From NCBI GenBank assembly GCA_019119575.1, contig DWWT01000017.1, positions 62,001-126,000 on the forward strand: 64,000 bases of DNA, given 5' to 3'. A program made the translations under genes and the position numbers. Origin of the DNA: Candidatus Enterocloster excrementipullorum. GTDB taxonomy: Bacteria; Bacillota; Clostridia; Lachnospirales; Lachnospiraceae. Below are positions 43,327 through 51,515 of the stretch, one piece after another. Below the pieces are notes generated by a model. It saw only the letters and a list, made by a program, of their open reading frames with translations, did no database searches and had not been told where the DNA came from. Numbering within the stretch: position 1 is the stretch's first letter; each line of letters begins with the position of its first letter.

Positions 43327-43779
43327 ATGAATATATTAGTCAGCGCCTGCCTGCTGGGGACGCCCTGCAGGTACAATGGAAAGGGAGTTCTGGCCCCGGA
43401 AGTACGGGCGCTTATGGAAGAGCATCACCTGATTCCGGTCTGTCCGGAGATACTGGGCGGGCTTGCGACTCCCAGAACTCCGGCGGAGCGCAAAGGAGAC
43501 CGGGTGGTCACGAAGGACGGAGCGGATGTGACAAAAGCCTATGAACGGGGGGCAAAGGAAGTTCTCCGCCTGGCGCGGCTGTTTGGGTGCCAGGCGGCTG
43601 TCCTGAAGGAGAGAAGCCCGTCCTGCGGGGCGGGAACAATTTATGACGGGACATTCACCGGAACGCTCACAGAAGGAAATGGCGTCTGCGCCCAGATGCT
43701 TTTGGACGCGGGGATCCGTGTCCTGGGGGAAGGAATGGTTTCGATTTCCCGCGGCCTCGCGGAGGAAAAGGTTACTTGA
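43327..43779 (+). CDS. DUF523 domain protein
   Basis: A 150-residue DUF523 protein: MNILVSACLLGTPCRYNGKG, IPVCPEILGGLATPRTPAER and LKERSPSCGAGTIYDG. The conserved cysteines (C8, C14 and those in VCPE and SPSCG) suggest metal or Fe-S binding. No function is established; homologues occur as partners of desulfidase-type systems or as single genes. It is the last gene of the run starting at 38514, and its 3' end overlaps the convergent response-regulator gene by 8 bases. Confidence 0.9.
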   Translation: MNILVSACLLGTPCRYNGKGVLAPEVRALMEEHHLIPVCPEILGGLATPRTPAERKGDRVVTKDGADVTKAYERGAKEVLRLARLFGCQAAVLKERSPSCGAGTIYDGTFTGTLTEGNGVCAQMLLDAGIRVLGEGMVSISRGLAEEKVT

Positions 43780-44587
43780 TGAACAATTTCGCGCGGTATT
43801 CGGAGGGACTCATCCCCGTATAGCGGCGAAATACTTTGGTAAAATAGTTCGAATCCCCATAGCCTACCGCCTTGCCGATATCCTTGATATTCACCGTTGG
43901 CCGGGCCAGAAGCTTCTTGGCTTCTTCCATGCGGTATTCCGCCAGATAGGCCGTAAAATTGCAGGAAAAACACTGCTTGAACAGCTTGCAGAAATACGCT
44001 TCGGAGTAGTTCATCGCTTTCGCCGCATCTTGCATGGAAATTTCGTTTTGATAATTCCGGTGGACATAATCGGCGATGGCCTGCGAGAGGAAGAGTATCC
44101 GGGAACGGTTTTCCTCATCGGTTTCATCCGCGTCCGTTTTTGGCCCGGCGGGAGCTTGGGCGGATGCAGGAGCTGCGGACAGGAGAGGGGCGGGAGAGGT
44201 ATTTTCCAGGCGCCTTCTGGTCAGGCGCACCGCCTCGTCCAGAACGTCCAGGAGCTCCCGTTCAGTATAAGGCTTTAAGAGGTACTCCATGGCGCGGACA
44301 TGGACAGCCTGCCGGGCATAGTGAAAGTCATCGAAAGCTGTGAGAAAAATAATACAGCAGTCGGGATCACAGCGGCGTATTTCCTCCGCGGCCTGAATGC
44401 CGTTGATTCCCGGCATTTCTATGTCCAAAATAGCGATCTGGATGTGCTTTTCCCGGTATAGGGCCAAAGCCTGTCTTCCGTTTTCTGCCTCATAAATCTG
44501 ACAAATATCGCCAAGGTATTTGTCGAGTGTTTTGCGGAGCACGAACCGTTCAATGCGCTCATCATCTGCAATCATGAGTTGAATCAT
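43772..44587 (-). CDS. Response regulator with AraC-type DNA-binding domain (YesN-like)
   Basis: A 271-residue response regulator. The receiver begins MIQLMIADDERIERFVLRKT; the phospho-acceptor is the D in AILDIEMPGINGIQAAEE (about residue 55), with a KPYTERELLDVLDEA end. After a Pro/Ala-rich linker the AraC HTH pair includes DAAKAMNYSEAYFCKLFKQC and DIGKAVGYGDSNYFTKVFRR. Start 44587 follows GAGAGGAGG. It starts downstream of and overlapping the region just after the kinase end, forming a YesM/YesN pair. Such pairs usually govern sugar ABC transporters, but none is adjacent. Confidence 0.92.
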   Translation of the reverse strand: MIQLMIADDERIERFVLRKTLDKYLGDICQIYEAENGRQALALYREKHIQIAILDIEMPGINGIQAAEEIRRCDPDCCIIFLTAFDDFHYARQAVHVRAMEYLLKPYTERELLDVLDEAVRLTRRRLENTSPAPLLSAAPASAQAPAGPKTDADETDEENRSRILFLSQAIADYVHRNYQNEISMQDAAKAMNYSEAYFCKLFKQCFSCNFTAYLAEYRMEEAKKLLARPTVNIKDIGKAVGYGDSNYFTKVFRRYTGMSPSEYRAKLFIK

Positions 44588-44601
44588 GGATTTTCCTCCT
44601 C

Positions 44602-46110
44602 TCAGCTTTTTTTCAATGGAATTCGCAGCTGGACAACGGTGCCTATATTTGCCCTGCTGTAAATGCACAGCTCCCCGTCCTGGTACATCATCTGAAGGCG
44701 CTTATAAATGTTTCCAAGCCCGATTCCGGCTTTGGAAGTAGATTCCTTTTTGCAGGCATCCCTAAGCTCCTCGAGCCGTTTCTTATCCATACCGGCGCCG
44801 CTGTCTGCCACGGAAAGGACAATCTGGTTCTGCCGGGACCAGATATGGAGATGAAGGGTGCCGCCCTGTTCTTTTTTGGCGAGGCCGTGGATAATGGCAT
44901 TCTCCACCAAAGGCTGGAGCGAGAAGGATGGGATGAGAACGCTGTGCTCATCTACATCTACCCGTTTGCGGTAGTGGATCCGGCTTCCGAAGCGAATCTG
45001 CTGGATATACAGGTAGTCCTCTACGATCTTGAGCTCCCGGGCCAGTATGACTTCATTTTCCGTAGTCTTCAGGTTATAGCGCAGAAGGCTGCTCATACTG
45101 GTGATCATTTTTTCTGTTGTTGCGGCCTCCTCGAGCTGAGCCATACAGGCGATGGTGTTCAATGTGTTGAAAAGGAAATGGGGATTGACCTGGCTTTTGA
45201 GCATTTCCAGCCGGGTTGCCTCCAGGGCCTTTTCTGTGTTTACCCGCTCCAGTTCTTCGCTGTGCAGGCGTTCCGCCATTTCCTGTTTTTCACGCAGCGC
45301 CGTGATATAGCTGGCAGTGGCGTGTTTCATAAGATTGAAGGCGTGGACAAGCTCGCCCACCTCATCCCGGCTTTCGACAGGGAGATCCGGGGCGGAAAAG
45401 TCATTCTGGGCAATCTTTCGGGAGAGGAGAGCGAGGCTCTCGACCGGGGAGACCACGGAATGGCGCAGCAGCCGCGTAAAGCGCAGTACCAGCCATATAA
45501 GCGCGGCTCCCAGGGTCAGGAGGAGCCAAGGCAGCACGCGGAATATGGGGAGACGATTTAAATAGTCGGTGTTTCCGGCTTCAAGGGTCAGGGCGGTCAG
45601 AACTTCCGCATATTGTTCCAGGTAATTCTGGAGACTGAATACTTCATAGAGAGATTCTACGTAGCCGGGGGCCGAGCTGTCCAGTGCGGCTACTTTGTCC
45701 CGGGAAAGAATATAAGATTCATAGGTATTGTGTATGGACCAGGTTTTGGCATAGCGCTCCCTGCCGATGGCTTCATAAGAAAAAGGGAGAGACTGGAGGG
45801 CCAGGGCCGTCTCCTTGCAGGCTGATTCATAAGCGCCAAGCGTTTCATCGTTTTTGCCTCTCACATATGTATTAAAGGCCAGGGCTTCCTGGGAGATGGC
45901 GGACTGAAAACGGTGGCATTTTGCGTTGTCCTCCAGGATTGTCCCAAAGCCAAAAAACGCAAAGTTCGCGGCGAACAAACTCAGAAGAGCAATTATGGCG
46001 GTAGTCAGAACTACGGCCGCGGCGAAAGCGCCGAATTTTTTCTTTAAGGAAATGGAGAGCCACCAAGAGCGGATGCTGTCCCTCGCCGGCTTTATAGAAT
46101 GGATTTCCAT
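44602..46110 (-). CDS. Sensor histidine kinase (YesM-like)
   Basis: A 502-residue membrane kinase. There is a first membrane segment at about 27-48, an extracytoplasmic sensing region of about 140 residues (to about 188), and a second segment near 190-210 (LPWLLLTLGAALIWLVLRF). HAMP follows (about 212-262, RDEVGELVHAFN), then the His_kinase domain with LKSQVNPHFLFNTLNTIACM and an HATPase with LVENAIIHGLAKKEQGG and GIGLGNIYKRLQMMY. Start 46110 (MEIHSIKPAR) lies behind AGGGGG. It is 14 bases upstream of the response regulator gene. Confidence 0.92.
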   Translation of the reverse strand: MEIHSIKPARDSIRSWWLSISLKKKFGAFAAAVVLTTAIIALLSLFAANFAFFGFGTILEDNAKCHRFQSAISQEALAFNTYVRGKNDETLGAYESACKETALALQSLPFSYEAIGRERYAKTWSIHNTYESYILSRDKVAALDSSAPGYVESLYEVFSLQNYLEQYAEVLTALTLEAGNTDYLNRLPIFRVLPWLLLTLGAALIWLVLRFTRLLRHSVVSPVESLALLSRKIAQNDFSAPDLPVESRDEVGELVHAFNLMKHATASYITALREKQEMAERLHSEELERVNTEKALEATRLEMLKSQVNPHFLFNTLNTIACMAQLEEAATTEKMITSMSSLLRYNLKTTENEVILARELKIVEDYLYIQQIRFGSRIHYRKRVDVDEHSVLIPSFSLQPLVENAIIHGLAKKEQGGTLHLHIWSRQNQIVLSVADSGAGMDKKRLEELRDACKKESTSKAGIGLGNIYKRLQMMYQDGELCIYSRANIGTVVQLRIPLKKS

Positions 46111-46241
46111 GATGCATACCCCCTGTTTCTTACAGTGTATCATAAAAATGGAAAATCGGGTTATATATTTTAAGAGAAGATGATTGGCGTCTGAACCGCC
46201 GCGAAAATGAGAGGCTGAGCAGCGGGGAGACTGCAAAAATC

Positions 46242-46270
46242 TTGACAAATAAAGGAAACCAGCTTATAAT
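46242..46270 (+). promoter_or_regulatory. Strong promoter of DUF6465-like gene
   Basis: TTGACA (46242-46247) and TATAAT (46265-46270), 17 bases apart: consensus at every position. The leader is about 94 bases and contains a small hairpin AACCGT/ACGGTT (46321-46337). Confidence 0.88.
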
Positions 46271-46370
46271 CCCCTTAGTGCAGCTAGGGATTTACATAAG
46301 AGTATTCAATTATCAATAGGAACCGTACGCAACGGTTGCTATCAATATTTTGTCAGGGAGGACATGGACT

Positions 46371-46865
46371 ATGGTAGAAGCTAAGAAGGAAGTCAAGGCA
46401 GCTGCCGAGACCGCGGCGGATGCTGCCGTAAAGGCCGAAGTGAAGCCAGCAGCTCCAGTTGAGAAAGAGGAAGCAAAGGCTCCGGCTGCCAAGAAGACAA
46501 CAGCGAGAAAAACTGCTGCCAAGAAGACAGAGCCTAAGACGGCAGAGCCCAAGGCAGCCGCGAAAAAGACAGCGGAATCCAAGACAGCTGTGAAGAAGAC
46601 GGCGGCAAAGGCTGCGGAACCCAAGAAGGAGACCGCGAAGAAAGCGCCGGCAAAGAAGGCAGAGCCCAAGGCAGCCGTTCATTTCCAGTTTGATGGGAAG
46701 GACATCGTTGCAAAGGATGTTCTGGATCAGGCGATCAAGGCATACAAGAAAGCACATCGGGGCGTGGAGATTAAAGATATCCAGCTCTACATTGTGGCAA
46801 ATGAAGGCGCAGCGTATTACGTGGTGAACGGAGAGGCTGCGGACGAGTACAAAATTCTTCTGTAA
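46371..46865 (+). CDS. DUF6465-like protein with Lys/Ala-rich, histone-like N-terminal region
   Basis: A 164-residue protein. Residues 1-100 are almost entirely Lys, Ala, Glu, Thr and Pro with AKK and EPKAAAKK repeats, like histone H1 tails and probably disordered. The compact C-terminal domain (about 102-164) runs VHFQFDGKDIVAKDVLDQAI, then GVEIKDIQLYIVANEGAAYY and VVNGEAADEYKILL, matching a small domain common in Lachnospiraceae (DUF6465). Its consensus promoter suggests high expression. A role in nucleoid or polyanion binding is an inference. ATG 46371 follows AGGGAGG. Confidence 0.8.
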   Translation: MVEAKKEVKAAAETAADAAVKAEVKPAAPVEKEEAKAPAAKKTTARKTAAKKTEPKTAEPKAAAKKTAESKTAVKKTAAKAAEPKKETAKKAPAKKAEPKAAVHFQFDGKDIVAKDVLDQAIKAYKKAHRGVEIKDIQLYIVANEGAAYYVVNGEAADEYKILL

Positions 46866-46912
46866 TAACGTACCCTTTGTCTGCTAAGGGTAAGGCTGAA
46901 GGATAGGAGAGG

Positions 46913-46945
46913 CCGCTGCATTGGGATTGATGCAGCGGTTTTTTT
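46913..46945 (+). terminator. Terminator after DUF6465-like gene
   Basis: A 9-bp stem CCGCTGCAT (46913-46921)/ATGCAGCGG (46930-46938) followed by seven T. A smaller hairpin TACCCTT/AAGGGTA (46871-46892) precedes it. Confidence 0.9.
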
Positions 46946-47035
46946 GTGTGGCAGGACGGACCGCGCGGTGCGTGCGCAGCGCCTGTTTTGCGGCGCCTGC
47001 AGGGAATGCGGATTGGCAGGAAAGGAAGTGGAGTG

Positions 47036-48550
47036 ATGGATCTGCCCAAGGGGTTCAGAGAGCGGATGGAAGTGCTTTTGGGTGAGGAATACCCGGATTT
47101 TTTGAAAAGCTATGAGGGGGAGAGGGCCCAGGGACTGCGGCTGAACGGCTGGAAGACAGAGGAGGGACGCAGGGATGGATGGGAGCAGTCAGGCGCGGCA
47201 CGGGAAGCCGAGCTGCTGTGCGGGCTGGCCGGATTCTCCCTGCGGCCTGTTCCCTGGGCTGCGGAAGGATACTTTTATGGGGAGGACTGCCGCCCCGGAC
47301 GCAGCCCGCTCCACGAGGCAGGGGTCTACTATATCCAGGAGCCAAGCGCCATGTCCGCGGGAGCGCTTCTTGACCCGCAGCCCGGGGATCTTGTCCTTGA
47401 TCTCTGTGCGGCGCCCGGGGGGAAGACAAGCCATATTGCATCCCGGCTGAAGGGGCGGGGGTTTCTGCTCTCCAACGAGATTCATCCGGCCAGGGCCAGG
47501 ATTCTGTCCCAGAATGTGGAGAGGATGGGCCTGGGAAATGTGGTGGTGGCCAATCATTCGCCGGAACAGCTTGCGGAGCGGTTTCCGGAATTTTTTGACA
47601 AGATCGCGGTGGATGCTCCCTGCTCCGGCGAGGGGATGTTCCGCAAAGAGGAGGAGGCCCTGGCCCAGTGGAGCCCGGAGCGGATCCGCGCGTGCGCGGC
47701 CCGGCAGCAGGATATCCTCCGATCCGCTGCAGTCATGCTCAAGCCCGGCGGAAGGCTGGTGTACTCTACCTGTACGTTTGCGCCGGAGGAAAATGAGGGG
47801 ACGCTGGCCCGGTTTCTCCTGGAACATCCGGATTTTTATCTGGAGGAGCGGGAAGGCGCTCCGGGCTTTGTGCCCGGAAGGCCGGAATGGGCCTGGTTTG
47901 GCCGGGAGACGGAAGGGGAGGATGTGGAAACGCTCCATCTGGAGCGGACGTTCCGGCTGATGCCCCACAGGATCTTCGGGGAAGGGCATTTTATCGCTTC
48001 TCTGCGGAAAAGAGAAGATGCGTTTGCAGGGGATCATGCTTTTTCCGGATACAGAATACCGGGGAATCCGCCGCAGTACCTGGATAAAAAGAAACAGAAG
48101 ATACTTTGGTCTTCCTTTGAAACATTCCTTGAGGAAAGCCTTGCTGATCCGGAAGAATTGAAAGGGCGGCGGGAATATCTGCTTTTTGGCGACCAGCTGT
48201 ATCTGGTTCCTCCTCAGATGCCGGATATGGATGGGATGAAAATCCTGCGGCCCGGCCTTCACATGGGGACATGCAAGAAAAACCGGTTTGAACCCTCCCA
48301 CAGCCTGGCGCTCTGGCTGCTTCCCGGCCAGGCCCGGCGGGTGCGGGAGCTGGCGCCGGACTCCCCGGAGGCCCGGGCCTATCTGCGCGGGGAAGCTCTG
48401 GCGCAGGAGACAGCGGAAAAAGGGAAAAAAGGGGGAGATAAGGGCTGGGTTCTGGTCACAACCGGGGGATTTTCCCTGGGCTGGTGCAAGCTGGCGGCCG
48501 GCGTCCTGAAGAACCACTATCCCAAGGGACTGCGGCGGCAGGGGGATTAG
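47036..48550 (+). CDS. rRNA (cytosine-C5) methyltransferase, RsmF/NOL1-NOP2-Sun family
   Basis: A 504-residue SAM-dependent RNA m5C methyltransferase. A short N-terminal domain precedes the Rossmann domain with VLDLCAAPGGKTSHIASRLK, then VDAPCSGEGMFRKEEEALAQ and LVYSTCTFAPEENEGTLARF; the PC and TC motifs hold the two catalytic cysteines. The C-terminal part (about 330-504) has a PUA-like section with KGWVLVTTGGFSLGWCKLAA-type sequence. Start 47036 (MDLPKGFRER) follows AAAGGAAGTGGAG. The precise rRNA position modified is not deducible here. Confidence 0.92.
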   Translation: MDLPKGFRERMEVLLGEEYPDFLKSYEGERAQGLRLNGWKTEEGRRDGWEQSGAAREAELLCGLAGFSLRPVPWAAEGYFYGEDCRPGRSPLHEAGVYYIQEPSAMSAGALLDPQPGDLVLDLCAAPGGKTSHIASRLKGRGFLLSNEIHPARARILSQNVERMGLGNVVVANHSPEQLAERFPEFFDKIAVDAPCSGEGMFRKEEEALAQWSPERIRACAARQQDILRSAAVMLKPGGRLVYSTCTFAPEENEGTLARFLLEHPDFYLEEREGAPGFVPGRPEWAWFGRETEGEDVETLHLERTFRLMPHRIFGEGHFIASLRKREDAFAGDHAFSGYRIPGNPPQYLDKKKQKILWSSFETFLEESLADPEELKGRREYLLFGDQLYLVPPQMPDMDGMKILRPGLHMGTCKKNRFEPSHSLALWLLPGQARRVRELAPDSPEARAYLRGEALAQETAEKGKKGGDKGWVLVTTGGFSLGWCKLAAGVLKNHYPKGLRRQGD

Positions 48551-48562
48551 AGCGTGTTTGAA
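48543..48562 (+). repeat. Dispersed repeat copy 2
   Basis: GGGATTAGAGCGTGTTTGAA covers the stop codon of the RsmF-like gene and is identical to 36842-36861. It continues into AACACATGCT, which can fold back on AGCGTGTTT (48551-48571). A diverged third copy, TAGCGTGTGTCTGAA, starts at the stop codon at 53661. Confidence 0.6.
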
Positions 48563-48569
48563 ACACATG

Positions 48570-49841
48570 CTAATGCGTTCTCCCTTCGAGCTGGCCCAGA
48601 TGCTTTTTCTTTCCGGCGGCGTGATCCACCGGGGCGTCCTTTTTCAGAAAGCTGGCCCGCTTGATGGAGTCCACCCCGTAGCGGCTGCGTATGGCATCCA
48701 CGGTTTCCTCAAAGCGCTTCTTTTTAGCGGCGGCGGGATCCTCAAAGAGGCTCATCTGAACAAAATCCCGGCTGGAGAGCTTGCCGGCGCGAACACCCAT
48801 GAGCCGCAGAGGCGTCCCGTCCCAGCATTCTTCCAAAAGGCGGCAGGACTGCTCGTAGAGCAGGGAGGTGGAATCGGAGGGCTCGGAAAGAATGGCCTGG
48901 TGGGAGCGGTCCTCGAACCTCCAGTCCCTAAGCTCCACGCACAGATTTCCGGCGAGAACCTGGTCGGCGCGGAGTCTGGCCCCTACGGTTTCACAGAGGG
49001 AGAGAAGAACCTGGCGGGCGTCCTCGGGGCGGGTGACATCCCTGGACAGAGTGATGCGGCTTCCGCAGCCCTTTCCCACGGGCTCCCGCTCTTCTACGGG
49101 GCTGTCGTCCATACCGTTGGCATAGCGCCAGATCAGAGCGGCGTATTTCTCACCCAGATGGGCGGCCAGGAGGGAGAGATCGGCGGCCGCAAGCTGTCCG
49201 ATGGTGTGGATTCCCAGATTTTCGAGGCGCTTTCTGGCGGAATCGCCCACAGAGAACAGATCGCGGATGGGAAGGGGCCACATCTTGCCCGGGATTTCTT
49301 CGGGAAAGAGCGTATGGCACCTGTCCGGTTTCTCAAAATCTGACGCCATCTTGGCCAGGAGCTTGTTGGGGGCGATGCCGATGTTTACCGTAAAGCCCAG
49401 CTCGTCCCGGATGCGCCCCCGGATCCGGTCGGCGGTCTCTAACGGATCCCCGAAGAGATGGATCGTGTCCGTCATGTCGAGAAAGGTCTCGTCGATGCTG
49501 AACTTTTCATGATCCGGGCTGTATTCCTCCAGAAGATTCATCATGCGGCGGGAACATTGGATGTAAAAGTCAAAGCGGGAGGGAACGACTACAAGGCCGG
49601 GACACTTGCGCAGGGCCTGGGCCAGGGGTTCTCCGGTGGACACCCCGCATTTTTTTGCCAGAGGGGACTTGGCCAGGACAATCCCGTGGCGGGAAGCCGC
49701 GTCTCCCCCTACTGCGGATGCAATCGTACGCAGATCCAGGGCATCGGGATCGCGGCTTAAGCGGTAAACGCATTCCCAGCTTAAAAATGCGGAATTGACA
49801 TCAATGTGAAAGATTAGGCGGTTTCTGCGGTCCCGCGGCAT
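48570..49841 (-). CDS. dinB: Y-family DNA polymerase (DinB/Pol IV)
   Basis: A 423-residue translesion polymerase. Catalytic acidic residues are D14 in LIFHIDVNSAFLSWE and D117-E118 in YSPDHEKFSIDETFLDMTD. The helix-hairpin-helix region is GKMWPLPIRDLFSVGDSARK...LENLGIHTIGQLA, and the little-finger domain follows. The sequence around IVLAKSPLAKKCGVSTGEPL is typical of Firmicute members. ATG 49841 follows AAAGGA. The end of the gene lies 20 bases from the convergent RsmF-like gene. Confidence 0.93.
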   Translation of the reverse strand: MPRDRRNRLIFHIDVNSAFLSWECVYRLSRDPDALDLRTIASAVGGDAASRHGIVLAKSPLAKKCGVSTGEPLAQALRKCPGLVVVPSRFDFYIQCSRRMMNLLEEYSPDHEKFSIDETFLDMTDTIHLFGDPLETADRIRGRIRDELGFTVNIGIAPNKLLAKMASDFEKPDRCHTLFPEEIPGKMWPLPIRDLFSVGDSARKRLENLGIHTIGQLAAADLSLLAAHLGEKYAALIWRYANGMDDSPVEEREPVGKGCGSRITLSRDVTRPEDARQVLLSLCETVGARLRADQVLAGNLCVELRDWRFEDRSHQAILSEPSDSTSLLYEQSCRLLEECWDGTPLRLMGVRAGKLSSRDFVQMSLFEDPAAAKKKRFEETVDAIRSRYGVDSIKRASFLKKDAPVDHAAGKKKHLGQLEGRTH

Positions 49842-49901
49842 GAGATCAGTCCTTTCGCGGCCGGAACGGCTGCATTAAAGTTTATTAAAAAATATAAGAC
49901 T

Positions 49902-49931
49902 ATTATACCAGAATGTACCATCTGTGTACAA
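49902..49931 (-). promoter_or_regulatory. dinB promoter with inverted repeat in the spacer
   Basis: On the minus strand TTGTAC (forward 49926-49931) and TATAAT (forward 49902-49907) are 18 bases apart. Inside lies an inverted repeat TGTAC-N7-GTACA (forward 49914-49930), which could be a damage-response operator. It does not match the Bacillus LexA box (GAAC-N4-GTTC). Confidence 0.5.
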
Positions 49932-50074
49932 GGGGGAGCACGCCCCAAGCGCTCTTGCATGGCGCTGAATTGTATGTCTCCTGGTACATGGATGGCACGT
50001 TCGATCGCAGGACCGCGGGCATAATTTAAGCGCAGAGGGAATAGGATGATAGAAAAGCGGTAAGGCGGCGGCCT

Positions 50075-51349
50075 ATGAAGCGGGTTGCATGGATTCTGAT
50101 TGTCTGCTGCATGGTTTTGGGAAATGCGGTGGCAGCCTTGGGAGCCCAGGGCGGATTGCTTTTAAGCGCCCGGGAGGGGAGCGATGAGAGCGGGGAGGAG
50201 CTGTCCCTTTACGCGCAGTCCGCTGTGCTGATGGACGGAGACAGCGGCCGCGTTCTCTATGGAAAGGAGGCCAAAACGATCCGCCCTATGGCAAGCACAA
50301 CGAAAATTATGACATGCATCCTGGCCCTAGAATATGGAGATATGGAGGATACGGTGGAGGCATCCCGGGAGGCGGCGGCCCAGCCGGCGGTGCATCTGGG
50401 CGTGCGGGCCGGGGAAAAATACCGGCTGGGGGACCTCCTCTATGCCCTGATGCTGGAGTCATACAATGACGCGGCAGTTATGATTGCGGAGCACATCGGA
50501 GGGGATGTAAAAGGATTTGCAGAGCGGATGAATGACAAGGCCAGGAGCCTGGGATGCGAAGATACCTATTTTATTACGCCCAACGGCCTGGATGCAAAGG
50601 AGGAAGATGAGGCGGGGAGAGAGCGGATCCACTCCACCACAGCGGAGGACCTTGCGCGGATTATGTGCTACTGCATCCGCCGGTCGCCCAAGAGGGAGGA
50701 ATTTTTGGAGATCACCGGAACACAGAATTACTATTTTACGGATGAGGAAGGGAAGCGGTCGTTCAGCTGCTACAATCACAACGCGCTTCTGTCCTCCATG
50801 GAGGGAATGCTGTCCGGAAAGACAGGGTTTACCGGGGGAGCGGGGTATTCCTATGTGGGGGCCATAGAGAGCAGAGGACGAACCTTTGTGATAGCCCTTC
50901 TGGGCTGCGGGTGGCCTCCCCACAAGACCTATAAATGGGAGGATGCCAGGAAGCTTTTTTCCTATGGAAAGGAAACGTATGAGCTGCGCCAGGTAGCGTT
51001 TGCGGGAGAGTACCCTTCCCTCCCGGTGCTTGGAGGCTTGTATTGGGAAGAAGGGGAGGACGGGCGGAGAATAGAGGTTTACGGAAATACTCCCGAAGGC
51101 GCGGCAGGATTTACGCTCCTTTTGGGGGAAGATGAGAGGGTAATGCGCCGTGTGATTCTGCCGGAATGCCTGTCCGCGCCCGTATCCGAGGGGCAGGAGG
51201 TAGGCCGGGTGGAGTATCTGCTGGATGGCGAAGTGCTTCTGAGGTATCCGCTTCTGGCTGCCCAGGAAGTTGAAAAAATGACTTTTATGCGCGGGCTGTC
51301 CCATCTGTGGGAAATGTTTTGGAGTCTATGTCCGTCTGTAAAAAGTTAA
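50075..51349 (+). CDS. D-alanyl-D-alanine carboxypeptidase (DacF-like, serine type)
   Basis: A 424-residue low-molecular-weight penicillin-binding protein that trims peptidoglycan pentapeptides. A signal peptide (about 1-24) is followed by the three active-site motifs: S74-T-T-K77 in PMASTTKIMTC, S129-Y-N131 in MLESYNDAAVM, and K249-T-G251 in LSGKTGFTGGAGYSYVG. A C-terminal beta domain and a hydrophobic end segment (HLWEMFWSL) suggest membrane attachment. DacF relatives act in sporulation or vegetative wall remodelling. It lies just before the glucosaminidase gene, which has its own promoter. Confidence 0.94.
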   Translation: MKRVAWILIVCCMVLGNAVAALGAQGGLLLSAREGSDESGEELSLYAQSAVLMDGDSGRVLYGKEAKTIRPMASTTKIMTCILALEYGDMEDTVEASREAAAQPAVHLGVRAGEKYRLGDLLYALMLESYNDAAVMIAEHIGGDVKGFAERMNDKARSLGCEDTYFITPNGLDAKEEDEAGRERIHSTTAEDLARIMCYCIRRSPKREEFLEITGTQNYYFTDEEGKRSFSCYNHNALLSSMEGMLSGKTGFTGGAGYSYVGAIESRGRTFVIALLGCGWPPHKTYKWEDARKLFSYGKETYELRQVAFAGEYPSLPVLGGLYWEEGEDGRRIEVYGNTPEGAAGFTLLLGEDERVMRRVILPECLSAPVSEGQEVGRVEYLLDGEVLLRYPLLAAQEVEKMTFMRGLSHLWEMFWSLCPSVKS

Positions 51350-51396
51350 GCTTTTCTTACGAATCCCTGTATTCTGTGAACTTTGCCCCGTTTCGG

Positions 51397-51426
51397 TTGA
51401 CATGGGAAGGCATTTGTAATTATAAT
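51397..51426 (+). promoter_or_regulatory. Promoter of SH3-glucosaminidase gene
   Basis: TTGACA (51397-51402) and TATAAT (51421-51426) with an 18-base spacer. The leader to ATG 51516 is about 83 bases. Confidence 0.8.
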
Positions 51427-51515
51427 AGGATTAATGCCGTGAATCCCCGTATATGGGAGGGGCAGCCTTTTACAAAGGGAGAATTGGTTTATACCACACA
51501 GGAGACAGACATATA

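Noticed and set aside
46371-46865. True histone H1 homologue
   Set aside because: Only composition matches. The Lys/Ala tail is low complexity and the folded part is a different bacterial domain.
47189-48568. 459-codon minus-strand open frame
   Set aside because: Antisense to the RsmF-like gene, which carries both catalytic cysteine motifs.
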